A stretch of DNA of 64,000 bases from assembly GCF_000004195.4 (NCBI RefSeq), contig NC_030681.2, forward strand, positions 136,059,506-136,123,505. Direction: 5' to 3'. Source of the DNA: Xenopus tropicalis. Its lineage: Eukaryota > Chordata > Amphibia > Anura > Pipidae. Under the pieces are notes generated by a model. The model worked only from the letters and a program-made list of their open reading frames with translations, did not search any database and was not told where the DNA came from. Shown in pieces: positions 56,194 through 64,000 of the stretch (its first letter is position 1; every line of letters starts with the position of its first letter). Made by a program: the position numbers and the translations under genes.

Positions 56194-57144
56194 AGCCACT
56201 ATTGAGGTGAATTACTCACACCATGTATTATTATCAGACAGGTCAGGGAGGGCATGTAGACAGAATTTTAAGAAGTTCTTGGTGTCAAACATTTTGGACT
56301 GCGGCCATCAGCTCTGCACTCACACAATTTCACTTCTTTAATTTACATTACACAAAAAAGAAAGGGGTGGCATTTATTATCTTATCTACACATCAAACTA
56401 TCCCTATTTTTTTTTTTTAATTAAATTTTGGCTTTATTGGTGAGAAATTAGAGACATCTTTAGATTTTGGGTTTCTGCCTTGCTGTGTCCTTGAGCTACA
56501 AAAAATTATAAATATTTAACAAAGGGGAGAACTTGATTGATTGATGTGAGGCTGTACAGTACTTTTCACTCTAAGCTACTAGCTTAATATCTTATATCTT
56601 TTTTTCCAGCATTAGAAGCACCTCATCTGCTTTCATCTCTTAAGTGTGTGTTGTGTTAGGCACAGAAACAAGTGTGAACAAGCGGAAGCACCATATGTCG
56701 CTGCACCTAGGCTTTCTTGTGCTAAGAAGGTATATGAAATGATGTGGGTCATTTCTAGTATTGAGTAAACTTCCTAAACTGTCCAAGCAGGTAGGGCTGA
56801 CTTTATATTTGCTGCACCTCTAGGCCAGCCTTCCTACTTGCTATTGCCTACCCTTGCACCTCAAAACACCCCGCTCCAGTGTCCCCCATCCCACTCTCTA
56901 TGACCTTCCCCCTGGCTCATAACAATAGTATTATAAAGAAAGGAACTAAAGCAGCATCAGTCGCATAACTAAAGGCTTATGGGCCTCCAGGCAAAATTAG
57001 CATCGTCCCTACCTTTGCACTGTGCCCTCCTCCCCATCTTACCAATAGTGAGCCTTGCAGTACTGGTGGGCTTGCTAAGCTTTATGGATTCTTGCTGTAG
57101 CAATGCCAGTCTCCCAGCAGGCTCAGCAGGGGTAGTGGACCCTG
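56194..57144. other. Intergenic, no gene recognised
   Basis: Nothing could be supported here. Confidence 0.4.
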
Positions 57145-57250
57145 TCATGTATGTATGTATGTATAACTTTATTTATAAAGCGCCACAAGGGTATGCAGTG
57201 CTGTACAATCTTACAATAATTGTCCTAGGTCATAGTCATCCATCATAGTC
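57145..57250. repeat. Dispersed repeat (ATGT)n plus CTTTATTTATAAAGCGCC
   Basis: A short ATGT microsatellite (TGTATGTATGTATGTATAAC) runs directly into ACTTTATTTATAAAGCGCCA and GCAGTGCTGTACAATC. This is a common layout of an interspersed frog repeat whose tail is a simple repeat. The family is not named. Confidence 0.5.
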
Positions 57251-58383
57251 ACAGGTCAATAGTCATCCTAGGTCGGAGGCCTTTGCAAACTTCCCACAAA
57301 TCCTGGCCTGGGCCCAGCCCAAAGCCTTCATCTAGGGAAGTGGTTCAGACAAAATCTTTGAAATTAAATTAACTGGCAAGGAAGTTTATTGCCAGCATTA
57401 CACTTTTTGCGCTGCACCTAGCACTTACTTATAGGCAAGAGTACAGCATGAAACACGTTAGGTCGAGTTGATGCTGAGTTGGCTCACAGCTACACTGGAA
57501 TTGTGGGGAGAAAAAGAAAATCGTAGTAGATCGCTCCTATTTTCTGCACCTCATTAGTAAATGATCCTCTCGGTCAGACATTTGGCCTGCTAATACACCA
57601 CTGACTGTATAGATTGTAGCTTGCCTGGGGCATAGTGAACTAGACTCAAGCTGCTATAGAAAAAGAGTCATTATTGACAGCATTTACTGCCAAGGTGCAT
57701 CGCAGCAGCACAGAAATAGATATGCCGTGCCATCAATAGCATTGATTTGCATCTTTACTCATATCCCCCACTGCACATCTGTCTGCCTTTAAACACATGA
57801 TCCAGCCAAAGACGCCGGGTCACCCCATTTGACTAATGTCAAAATACTTACCCCCCCCAGTAAAGACATAGTTATAGTGCCATCACGGCCATGCAGCAGT
57901 ACAATACACATGGCTGGAAGTTGTAGTGCAAGCATTACTGTCAAATTGGTGTTGAACTTCAACTCACAGCCTTTGGCACTTTGAGACTGGATTTGTAGCA
58001 CAGCCACAGCTGTAGTGCTGTACAGTTAGATCTATGTATTAAAGATGGCATATAACTTTTTAAGTTATTGCGCTAGAATTAAAGACTTAATAGAAGGCTT
58101 AAATGTCCAGACAGCAGTGCAATGTTCTGAATATAACTTTTACAATAACCACTCTTTCAGAACCATCATCCTCCAGGCTTGTGAGCTTCAACTTTGGCTC
58201 CCAGCACAAGTCAATAACTCACCCTGTGCCAGATAGTTTATTTTCCTTGCCAATCTACAGTGCAATAGAACTACAGTTCCCAGAATCCCTCTTAGATCAG
58301 TTTTAGGATTTACAATTCAAAAACAGTGTGTAAATAGGGGTCGGTAATAAAGCAGCAGAAGCTTGTGACCCATTGCCTTATTA
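57251..58383. other. Distal upstream flank of sox11
   Basis: I found no gene here. The string ACTACAGTTCCCAGAATCCC at 58270-58289 fits the ZNF143/STAF binding pattern (ACTACAnnTCCCAGMAT). A GCTGGAAGTTGTAGTGCAAG repeat motif is at 57913. The rest is unremarkable. Confidence 0.4.
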
Positions 58384-58440
58384 TATACATACATATATAG
58401 TTATATACATATATATATATATAGTTATATATATATATAA
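58384..58440. repeat. TATA-rich microsatellite
   Basis: Alternating TA/CATATA words (TACATACATATATAG, TTATATACATATATATATAT) cover this stretch. It is low complexity, about 560 bp upstream of the sox11 ATG. Confidence 0.9.
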
Positions 58441-58599
58441 TATTATTTAGATATTTTATAGGTATGCTGGGGGGTCTTATGGTCACCATGAGGCAGTCAC
58501 AATTGTACCCGTCGTAAAAGCAACATTAAATAAGGCTCAGTATATACTAAGGGGCCCCTAATGTTGCACCTGTAGGGAACAAGGGGTTTGTGGTGGCGG

Positions 58600-59001
58600 A
58601 GATGCCCCATAGCCTCGGCAGTGGCAGCTCAGGGCTGAAGGGTTAATGCGAGCAGCGTCCAGCCGTTCTCCAGCGGTTTAGTATATTTTTGAGATCCCTC
58701 TCTCTCCTCCCACCGCAAGATTTTGGCTCCAATGGCAGCCGGTGGATGTGGCTGAGCAGCGAGCACGGCTCGGATGGGCAGAGGGGAGGAGGGCTGCGAT
58801 TGGCCAGCCGGGAAGTGATGTCATCCCTCTGGTCCCTCTAAGAACTAGTAGAGTGGGCAGGCGGCGAAGTTTTTCGCAGAAGGGAGTGGGAGCGCTCAGA
58901 GAGCGGCAGCAGGGAAGCGGGGCTCTGTGTAAGGCGCTGGCACTACAGTAGCAGCACCTCAGCGCCTCAGCCAAAGCCAAGTAGTCCGCACAGTGACAGC
59001 A
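58600..59001 (+). promoter_or_regulatory. sox11: sox11 promoter and 5' UTR
   Basis: The sequence becomes CpG-rich here and stays so through the coding region, as at SoxC promoters of other vertebrates. Visible words are TATATTTTT at 58682-58690 (TATA-like), CCAAT at 58729-58733, inverted ATTGG at 58799-58803 (two NF-Y-type boxes), GGAAGTG at 58811 (ETS-type) and TGATGTCA at 58816-58823 (CRE/ATF-like, one base off). If the TATA-like word is used, transcription would start near 58710 and the 5' UTR would be about 290 bases. If the CCAAT boxes lie upstream of the start, it would begin nearer 58870. The sequence alone does not decide. Confidence 0.6.
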
Positions 59002-60153
59002 ATGGTGCAGCAAGCCGACAGCCTGGACATGGACAGCAGCCAGCACACTGAGCCCGACACGGAGGAAGGGGAGTTTATGGCGTGCAGCCCGGTGGCTCTG
59101 GATGAGAGCGACCCAGACTGGTGTAAAACAGCCACCGGGCACATCAAGCGGCCCATGAACGCCTTCATGGTCTGGTCCAAGATAGAGCGGCGGAAGATCA
59201 TGGAGCAGTCCCCGGACATGCACAACGCCGAGATCTCCAAGCGCCTGGGGAAGCGCTGGAAAATGCTCAACGACAGCGAGAAAATCCCCTTCATCAGGGA
59301 AGCCGAGCGGCTGCGGCTCAAACACATGGCCGATTATCCCGACTACAAGTACCGGCCCAGGAAAAAGCCCAAAGTGGATCCTTCAGCCTCCAAGCCGGCC
59401 TCTCTGGCTCAGTCCCCGGAGAAGAGCCCCAAGAGCCGGAGCGCAGGCAAGAAATGCCCCAAGCTAAAGCCCGGCAGCCACAGCGGCAGCAGCAGCTCCT
59501 CCGGCTCCGCCAAGTCGCTCACCATCAAGTCCGAGTACGGCGGCGACGACTATGTCTTCGGCAGCCCCAAGGCGGCGAGCAAGGCGGCCAAATGCGTCTT
59601 CATGGACGAGGACGATGAGGAGGAGGAGGAAGACGAAGAGGAGGACGAGCTGCAGATTCGGATCAAGCAGGAGGAGGAGGACGAGCCGCTGCGACAATAC
59701 AATGTGGCCAAAGTACCGGCCAGCCCGACCTTGAGCTCTTCATCGGCCGAGTCGGCGGAAGGCGCCAGCATGTATGAGGATGTTCGGAACGGAACCAGAC
59801 TCTATTACAACTTCAAGAACATAACGAAGCAAAGCACAATCCCCCAAGCCACCATCACCCTGGCCCCGGCCCCCCGATCTGCCGGCACTACCTCACCCAG
59901 CAGCCACAAGGACGAGCTCATGTTCGATCTCAGTTTGAACTTCACCCAGCAGAACCCTCCGGTACCGGAGCTTGGGAACCCCAACTCAGGAAACCTCTCC
60001 CTCTCCCTGGTGGACAAGGACTTGGACTCATGCAGTGAGGGCAGCCTGGGCTCCCACTTCGATTTCCCAGATTACTGCACTCCCGAACTCAGCGAGATGA
60101 TCGCAGGGGACTGGTTGGAAGCCAACTTTTCAGACTTGGTATTCACTTACTGA
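59002..60153 (+). CDS. sox11: Transcription factor Sox11 (SoxC group), single exon
   Basis: Sox11 is a nuclear DNA-binding activator that promotes neuronal differentiation and other embryonic programmes. It binds AACAAT/CATTGT-type sites in the minor groove and bends DNA. The 383-residue protein starts at the ATG at 59002 ([10 protein letters not shown]). An in-frame GTG at 58993 is no start: the family begins MVQQA, and ATG has G at -3 and G at +4. Residues 47-115 are the HMG box (RPMNAFMVW at 50-58; basic PRKKPK nuclear signal after it). A lysine/serine-rich linker (about 130-180), an acidic tract (202-216) and the SoxC C-terminal activation domain (about 351-383, ending FSDLVFTY) follow. 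[20 protein letters not shown] at the N-terminus is SoxC-typical. Human SOX11 has 441 residues; this protein lacks the Gly/Ala/Ser-rich expansions. There is no intron, frameshift or premature stop. Sox4 and Sox12 are less likely because the N-terminus, the [15 protein letters not shown] segment and the C-terminus follow SOX11. Confidence 0.98.
   Translation: MVQQADSLDMDSSQHTEPDTEEGEFMACSPVALDESDPDWCKTATGHIKRPMNAFMVWSKIERRKIMEQSPDMHNAEISKRLGKRWKMLNDSEKIPFIREAERLRLKHMADYPDYKYRPRKKPKVDPSASKPASLAQSPEKSPKSRSAGKKCPKLKPGSHSGSSSSSGSAKSLTIKSEYGGDDYVFGSPKAASKAAKCVFMDEDDEEEEEDEEEDELQIRIKQEEEDEPLRQYNVAKVPASPTLSSSSAESAEGASMYEDVRNGTRLYYNFKNITKQSTIPQATITLAPAPRSAGTTSPSSHKDELMFDLSLNFTQQNPPVPELGNPNSGNLSLSLVDKDLDSCSEGSLGSHFDFPDYCTPELSEMIAGDWLEANFSDLVFTY
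59140..59346 (+). other. sox11: HMG-box DNA-binding domain of Sox11
   Basis: These 69 codons (residues 47-115) contain the SOX signature RPMNAFMVW, then the helix segments [39 protein letters not shown] and [19 protein letters not shown]. All key aromatic and hydrophobic core residues (F54, M55, W57, W86) are present. It is one uninterrupted segment, as in the SoxC group, which lacks introns. Confidence 0.97.
59590..59655 (+). other. sox11: Acidic low-complexity tract of Sox11
   Basis: The GAGGAAGAC-type codons encode a run of Asp/Glu (residues about 202-216: [15 protein letters not shown]) after KCVFM. Human SOX11 has a similar aspartate-rich run at the matching point. Such tracts vary in length between species by slippage and are not catalytic. 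The antisense frames over this stretch are shadows. Confidence 0.85.
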
Positions 60154-61650
60154 AATGAGTGTTTTTTTTTTTTTTGTTAATAATTATTATTATTATTGAT
60201 TCCTAAAAAATTCTGGTGGGGAGGGGAATCTCCAGAGAAATGGATGAGGGCCACACAAATTCTTTGAGCTCCATCAACGTCTCGGTACAGATTAAAGGGC
60301 TGTTCTTGCATCTTTTTTTTATATATATATATAAACGTCCAGCCTTTGAATTTTTGGGCGATCACTGTAGAAGGAAGAGGATGAGGAGGGCCAATGGACA
60401 TAGGGGAATGAAGAAAAGGAGATTGTTTTAAAAAAAAAAAAACACAAGCGGTCTGGAAAATGGTCTGGCAGAACAAAAATGTCTTATTTCTTGGCAGCTC
60501 AAGGGGGGGGGGGGGGCACTTTTTATTATTTTTTAATGTTATTCTGCTGGAAAAAGGAACTGACAACAAGATTTTTTTTTATTTTTCATTTCTGGAAGGA
60601 GAAAAAAAAACTGATCTCTTCTATGCATCTGATTCTCAATCTGCAGGGAGTTGCAACATGCAGACAGGACTACACAACTGCTACACTACACAAACACACA
60701 ACTACAGAACTGTGAACTGATTCTCAACTCAGAGAGTTTACTTCTTACAGGTCAAACACCAATGTACAGGTTTTTTTTTGTTCTTCTCTGGTCACAATGT
60801 GATTTTTACTTGCCAACAACTACTTTATAATTTTTTTTTTTATTATTATTTGTAACCGGTTCCCTTTATTACCTCCTTGAATCCAGACAACCCAGACCTC
60901 AGTACAAAAAAAAAAAAAAAGTGGAAAAAAAATAAGGTATTGAAACATTTTTGATACATAACAGACCTCAGTCTTTTTTAAAAATTTAAACTATTTTCAG
61001 GCGTATTTTTGTACAGTTTAAAAAAGGGAACATTCCTGCTGTCGTTTTTTTTATTTTGTTTTGTTTTTTTATTATTTTTTTTTGGTTCAGTGAGACTTTC
61101 AGGCACTTCCTATCTCCTCTCTGTCTTAGCATGCAAGTATGTTGGTAACGTTATGTCCTGGTTAAAGGATTAAAATAATTAAGAAAAAAAAAAAAATTTT
61201 AAAAAAAAAATTCTTGCATCTAAAAGGCCTTGTGGTTTTAAAACACTTTTTTTTGTACAGCTATAGTTCAGATTTGTTGAATATTTGTAGGTAAAGATTT
61301 ATTGAAATGGTGATATAGACCTCAGAGCTGTTAGCTTAAAGATTGTATATGTAATGTATAATAGTAGGACTCTATGTATATCATATGCTGTGATATGTGG
61401 ATGGACCCTGATGAATGGTATGGGAACTGGAGACTCCAATGTTTTTTTGGCAAAAGGCACATAATACTAAAAAAAGGAAGGTTTCTCATGTGCAATATAA
61501 CCTGGAAGAGATACTAGGACAGACCATCTGCATATTTTGTAGCAAATGATGGAAAAGCAGACTCGTGCACTCCTCTTTGCCTGTTTTCCTAATGCTGAAA
61601 GTCTGTGTCTTGATGATTTTAAATAAATCAGCTGGAACTGATAGAAAATG
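60154..61650 (+). other. sox11: sox11 3' UTR
   Basis: The AT-rich region after the stop contains long A and T runs (60163-60177, 60430, 60832, 60907-60920, 61180-61210), a G-run at about 60507-60518 and no transposon. This fits a long 3' UTR of the SoxC type, where most regulation is post-transcriptional. The lack of repeats from 60154 to about 61650, against their density upstream, argues for constraint. The end is set by the poly(A) signal at 61622, but a longer form is possible. Confidence 0.7.
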
Positions 61651-61681
61651 GTATTGGTGTGTGTGTATTTCTGGAAATAAA
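61622..61681 (+). terminator. sox11: Tandem poly(A) signals of sox11
   Basis: AATAAA lies at 61622-61627, followed by the GU-rich word GGTGTGTGTGTATTTC at 61655-61670, a good downstream element. A second AATAAA at 61676-61681 precedes another GU-rich stretch (GGTGGTGGTGGTGTGTTGG) at about 61691-61710. Two alternative 3' ends about 50 bases apart are therefore plausible. No cDNA was available to decide. Confidence 0.6.
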
Positions 61682-61699
61682 TGCCCAGGGGGTGGTGGT

Positions 61700-62298
61700 G
61701 GTGTGTTGGTGTGGGGGGGCTGTTAGGGTAACAAGGGGTTAAATGTCAGAGCACCAGGAGGCATGATCATGTTCCCAAAATCAAGGTACCTTCCACATGG
61801 AGTGTGGTGCACACAGGCGTGGGGGTAGGGAGCACAATGGGAGTGTCTAACTGATAAGACCTTAGACTCCAGCCTATACAGACTAGAGGTTTGGAAACAT
61901 GACACCCGGGTTAGTGCTTTTGTATGCAGTCAATGTAGGTAGCCTGTCTTGTAGACCTCGCTCACCCCCCCCTCACCCCCACCCCTCCTCTTCTCACATC
62001 TGCATTATTTCACTTATATGAGACTGTCTGGGCCAGATTGCTGCAGATCAGAACTGACAGAGCTGTCCTTAAAATCCTATCCTACAGCCGCTCCGCCAGA
62101 GCCAGGGGTTTTAATATTCAGCTGCTAGAGAGACTTTCATTATTTATATATCAAGGGGGAGGGAGAGCTGCTTCTAGTCTGTCTGTCTTGTCATTTCATG
62201 CTCACACATGTGAACGGATTCACCTTACTTGTGTTCTCCTGGTTGCCTTGACCTTCTTTTTACAAATCATTTTCCCACCTATCTGTTTTGTCATTAAT
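61700..62298. other. Downstream flank of sox11
   Basis: This stretch has a C-rich tract (CTCACCCCCCCCTCACCCCC at 61961-61980) and unique-looking sequence. I found no gene here. Confidence 0.4.
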
Positions 62299-62320
62299 GG
62301 GGGGGGGGGGGGGGGGGGGG
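62299..62320. repeat. 22-base G homopolymer
   Basis: This is an uninterrupted run of G after TCATTAAT. Such long runs are prone to slippage and sequencing error, so the exact length is uncertain. Confidence 0.9.
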
Positions 62321-62604
62321 TTGTTTTATTCTAATAAAAAATGGGCAGCATTGTGTTCTTTTTGAAACATGTAAGGAAATCAGCAGCAGTACAGTGCTCC
62401 GTGCCATGAGTGTATGGGGGGTGAGGAGCAGAAGAGATTACATCATGTGTGCAGGCAAAGAATAATAAATCAGTGCAAAGGGGAATGTAATCCCCAAACA
62501 TTATGTCATGGCTAATTTTCAGACTTCACATGTGAATGATAATGCTGCCTGGGATCATCTCTTTCAACTGACACGAGGGATCTGTCTTCTATTTCATTAC
62601 ACAC

Positions 62605-62605
<1 letters not shown>

Positions 62606-62649
<44 letters not shown>
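62606..62649. repeat. (AT)n microsatellite
   Basis: About 22 AT repeats follow ACACAG. This is plain dinucleotide sequence. Confidence 0.95.
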
Positions 62650-62652
<3 letters not shown>

Positions 62653-64000
62653 TTATTTCTCACACCCCATGACCACCATCTGTGGAGTACAGCTATGCTG
62701 AGCCCTAACTTCAAGAAGGTGCTACATTCCTAAATGTATATATATTTATATACATACAATTATTAAAACACATGAATGCTATAATATCTATCCTAAGCAG
62801 ACGGTACAGTCTTTTTTTTTTTTTTTTGTTAAGTGACGGCTGTGCTCCAATAGCTTTCTGTTTATATACAGAATCAAGGTTGCTCTATAGCTTTTTGAAC
62901 TACAACTCCCATGATCCTCTATCCTCCTGAGACTGGGAGTTGTGAGGCAGTAACTTGGAATTAATGATTTTATATGTAAACAGCGATGATTAATCAGGGA
63001 TATACGCCAACTTATTGTGCCAACTTATTTCAGAATGATTGTGCAACCTCAATATCTATAAATATATCTCTGCCTGCAGCTGTATAGCAAACGTAATAGC
63101 ACAGGCAGCATGCTTCTGGGTGAGCTATATATCAGTATAACTATATGTTTTCTTTATAATAGTACACAGATATCTATTTTTTATAATATGATCCTCAGAA
63201 GATCAGGCCAGCTGAGAGATCATGGGAGGTAACTACCATTAATAAAACCTGCATTGTGCTCCTTTCCCCCCCACCCTGTAAAAAAAAAATCTATTGGTTT
63301 GGGAAAGTTACATCTGCTCAGGAACCTGTAGCCAATTCCCTATAGCTGATCATATGGCATGGGCTTAAGGCTACCATAGGACAGCCACAATAAAACAGTG
63401 CATCTGTCTGGAAAGAAACCATATGAAGATCTGCCTCCTCCTCCTCCCCCCCCACAAAAAAAGAAAAGGCTTTAGCAAATGCCGGCACCCTCGGGGCTTT
63501 CCGCTTGTGGTGCCTATAGCAGGCACAGGAGGTGGTTAGACAGCATCCATCAATAGCACCCCCATCCCCCCCTCGCCCAGACAGCATCACGTCTGCTTCC
63601 TACACTCACTGCTGCTTCTGCAAGGATCCACTGAAGGAAGAGGGATACAGACAGACAGACAGGCAGTGAAACATTGTGGCCTGGTAATACTGGCCCTTGT
63701 CATTCCTAGGGCTGTGAGCAGCAATATTTACTGCTGATAAGCTACTTACTGGGGCCCACAAAATGGCTTGGCAGTGCCAAAGGCAGCAGCGCTGTTATTT
63801 CTGGCAATAAAATCCTTACTCCCTGAATTGTAAGTCAAACAAGGTTCCCTGTCATGTAGGTTAGAGGGTGGCAGTGTTCTGGGCAATGTACAGTAAGGGA
63901 AATCTACTGATCTTATCTAATACTGTAGCCTGGAGATGCAGCCAGCCCCCACCGCAGAATTCTCATTCTCTCTATTTATTTATTTATTTATCTGAAAGAC
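62650..64000. other. Downstream flank, no gene recognised
   Basis: The stretch includes a T-run at 62812-62827, an ACTACAACTCCCATGATCC word at 62899 (frequent frog repeat motif), a CTCCTCCTCC...CCCC tract at about 63432-63452 and ATTTATTT repeats at the very end. No exon or element with a target duplication was recognised. Confidence 0.4.

Noticed and set aside
58742..58951. Plus-strand open frame in the sox11 5' region
   Set aside because: It begins in the CpG-rich leader and ends before the gene. An upstream reading frame is possible if transcription starts upstream of it, but nothing in the peptide supports a product.
58993..59001. Upstream GTG in frame with sox11 (would add three residues)
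   Set aside because: The family N-terminus is MVQQA, the ATG at 59002 has a good context, and GTG is a poor initiator in vertebrates.
58678..59325. Minus-strand open frame of about 215 codons over the sox11 promoter and HMG box
   Set aside because: It is a shadow of GC-rich coding sequence and promoter. The peptide has no domain and overlaps conserved codons of the sense gene.

Overview
The window is vertebrate nuclear DNA from a frog, almost certainly Xenopus (tropicalis or laevis; I cannot decide which from sequence alone). It carries one protein gene that I can support: the intronless HMG-box transcription factor gene sox11, on the + strand with its ATG at 59002 and stop at 60153, in a GC-rich, CpG-rich block. 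The encoded protein follows the SoxC family from end to end. The frog assignment rests on the protein and on the very dense, characteristic population of miniature inverted-repeat transposable elements (MITEs).

Layout. 1-58600 is a gene desert upstream of sox11. No open frame in it looks like a conserved protein. It is a mosaic of non-autonomous DNA transposons, two minisatellites, simple repeats and low-repeat intervals. Some of those intervals look by eye like candidate developmental conserved elements (about 10200-10345, 13480-14035, 19180-19450, 26600-27040, 30000-31030, 34880-35430, 46440-47010, 48780-49210, 54640-54905, 55820-56170). 58600-59001 is the sox11 promoter and 5' UTR, 59002-60153 the coding region, and 60154 to about 61650 the 3' UTR with two AATAAA signals. 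61700-64000 is downstream flank with simple repeats.

Four classes of transposon can be read from their ends and target duplications. (1) TA-flanked MITEs begin CAGGTAT and end ATACCTG. Seven copies occur, and five of them carry 4 to 9 head-to-tail copies of the same roughly 113-bp unit. (2) hAT-type MITEs have 8-bp target duplications. Their ends are TAGTGATGAGCGAA (family A), TAGRGATGTAGCGAAC (family B) or CAGTGNTCCCCAAC (family C). (3) PIF/Harbinger-type MITEs have TAA/TTA-like 3-bp duplications and begin GGGGCACATTTACT or GGGCTCTGGCAC; a 328-bp fold-back probably belongs here too. (4) TTAA-type (Kolobok/T2-like) MITEs are also present. Many are nested in one another, which gives an order of insertion.

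I did not find an undescribed gene system, RNA gene or CRISPR array. The observations most worth a second look are: the shared 113-bp array inside five separate MITE copies; a palindromic double hAT insertion at 3678-4635 whose inner spacer is the inverse of its target site; a local duplication (17783-19013) that preserves the empty sites of two transposons; a three-layer nest at 19791-20580; and a fresh 538-bp tandem duplication at 27635-28710. Target duplications, inverted repeats and periods were read directly. Statements about enhancers, CTCF or ZNF143 sites are inference from motif and context, because no alignment could be run.
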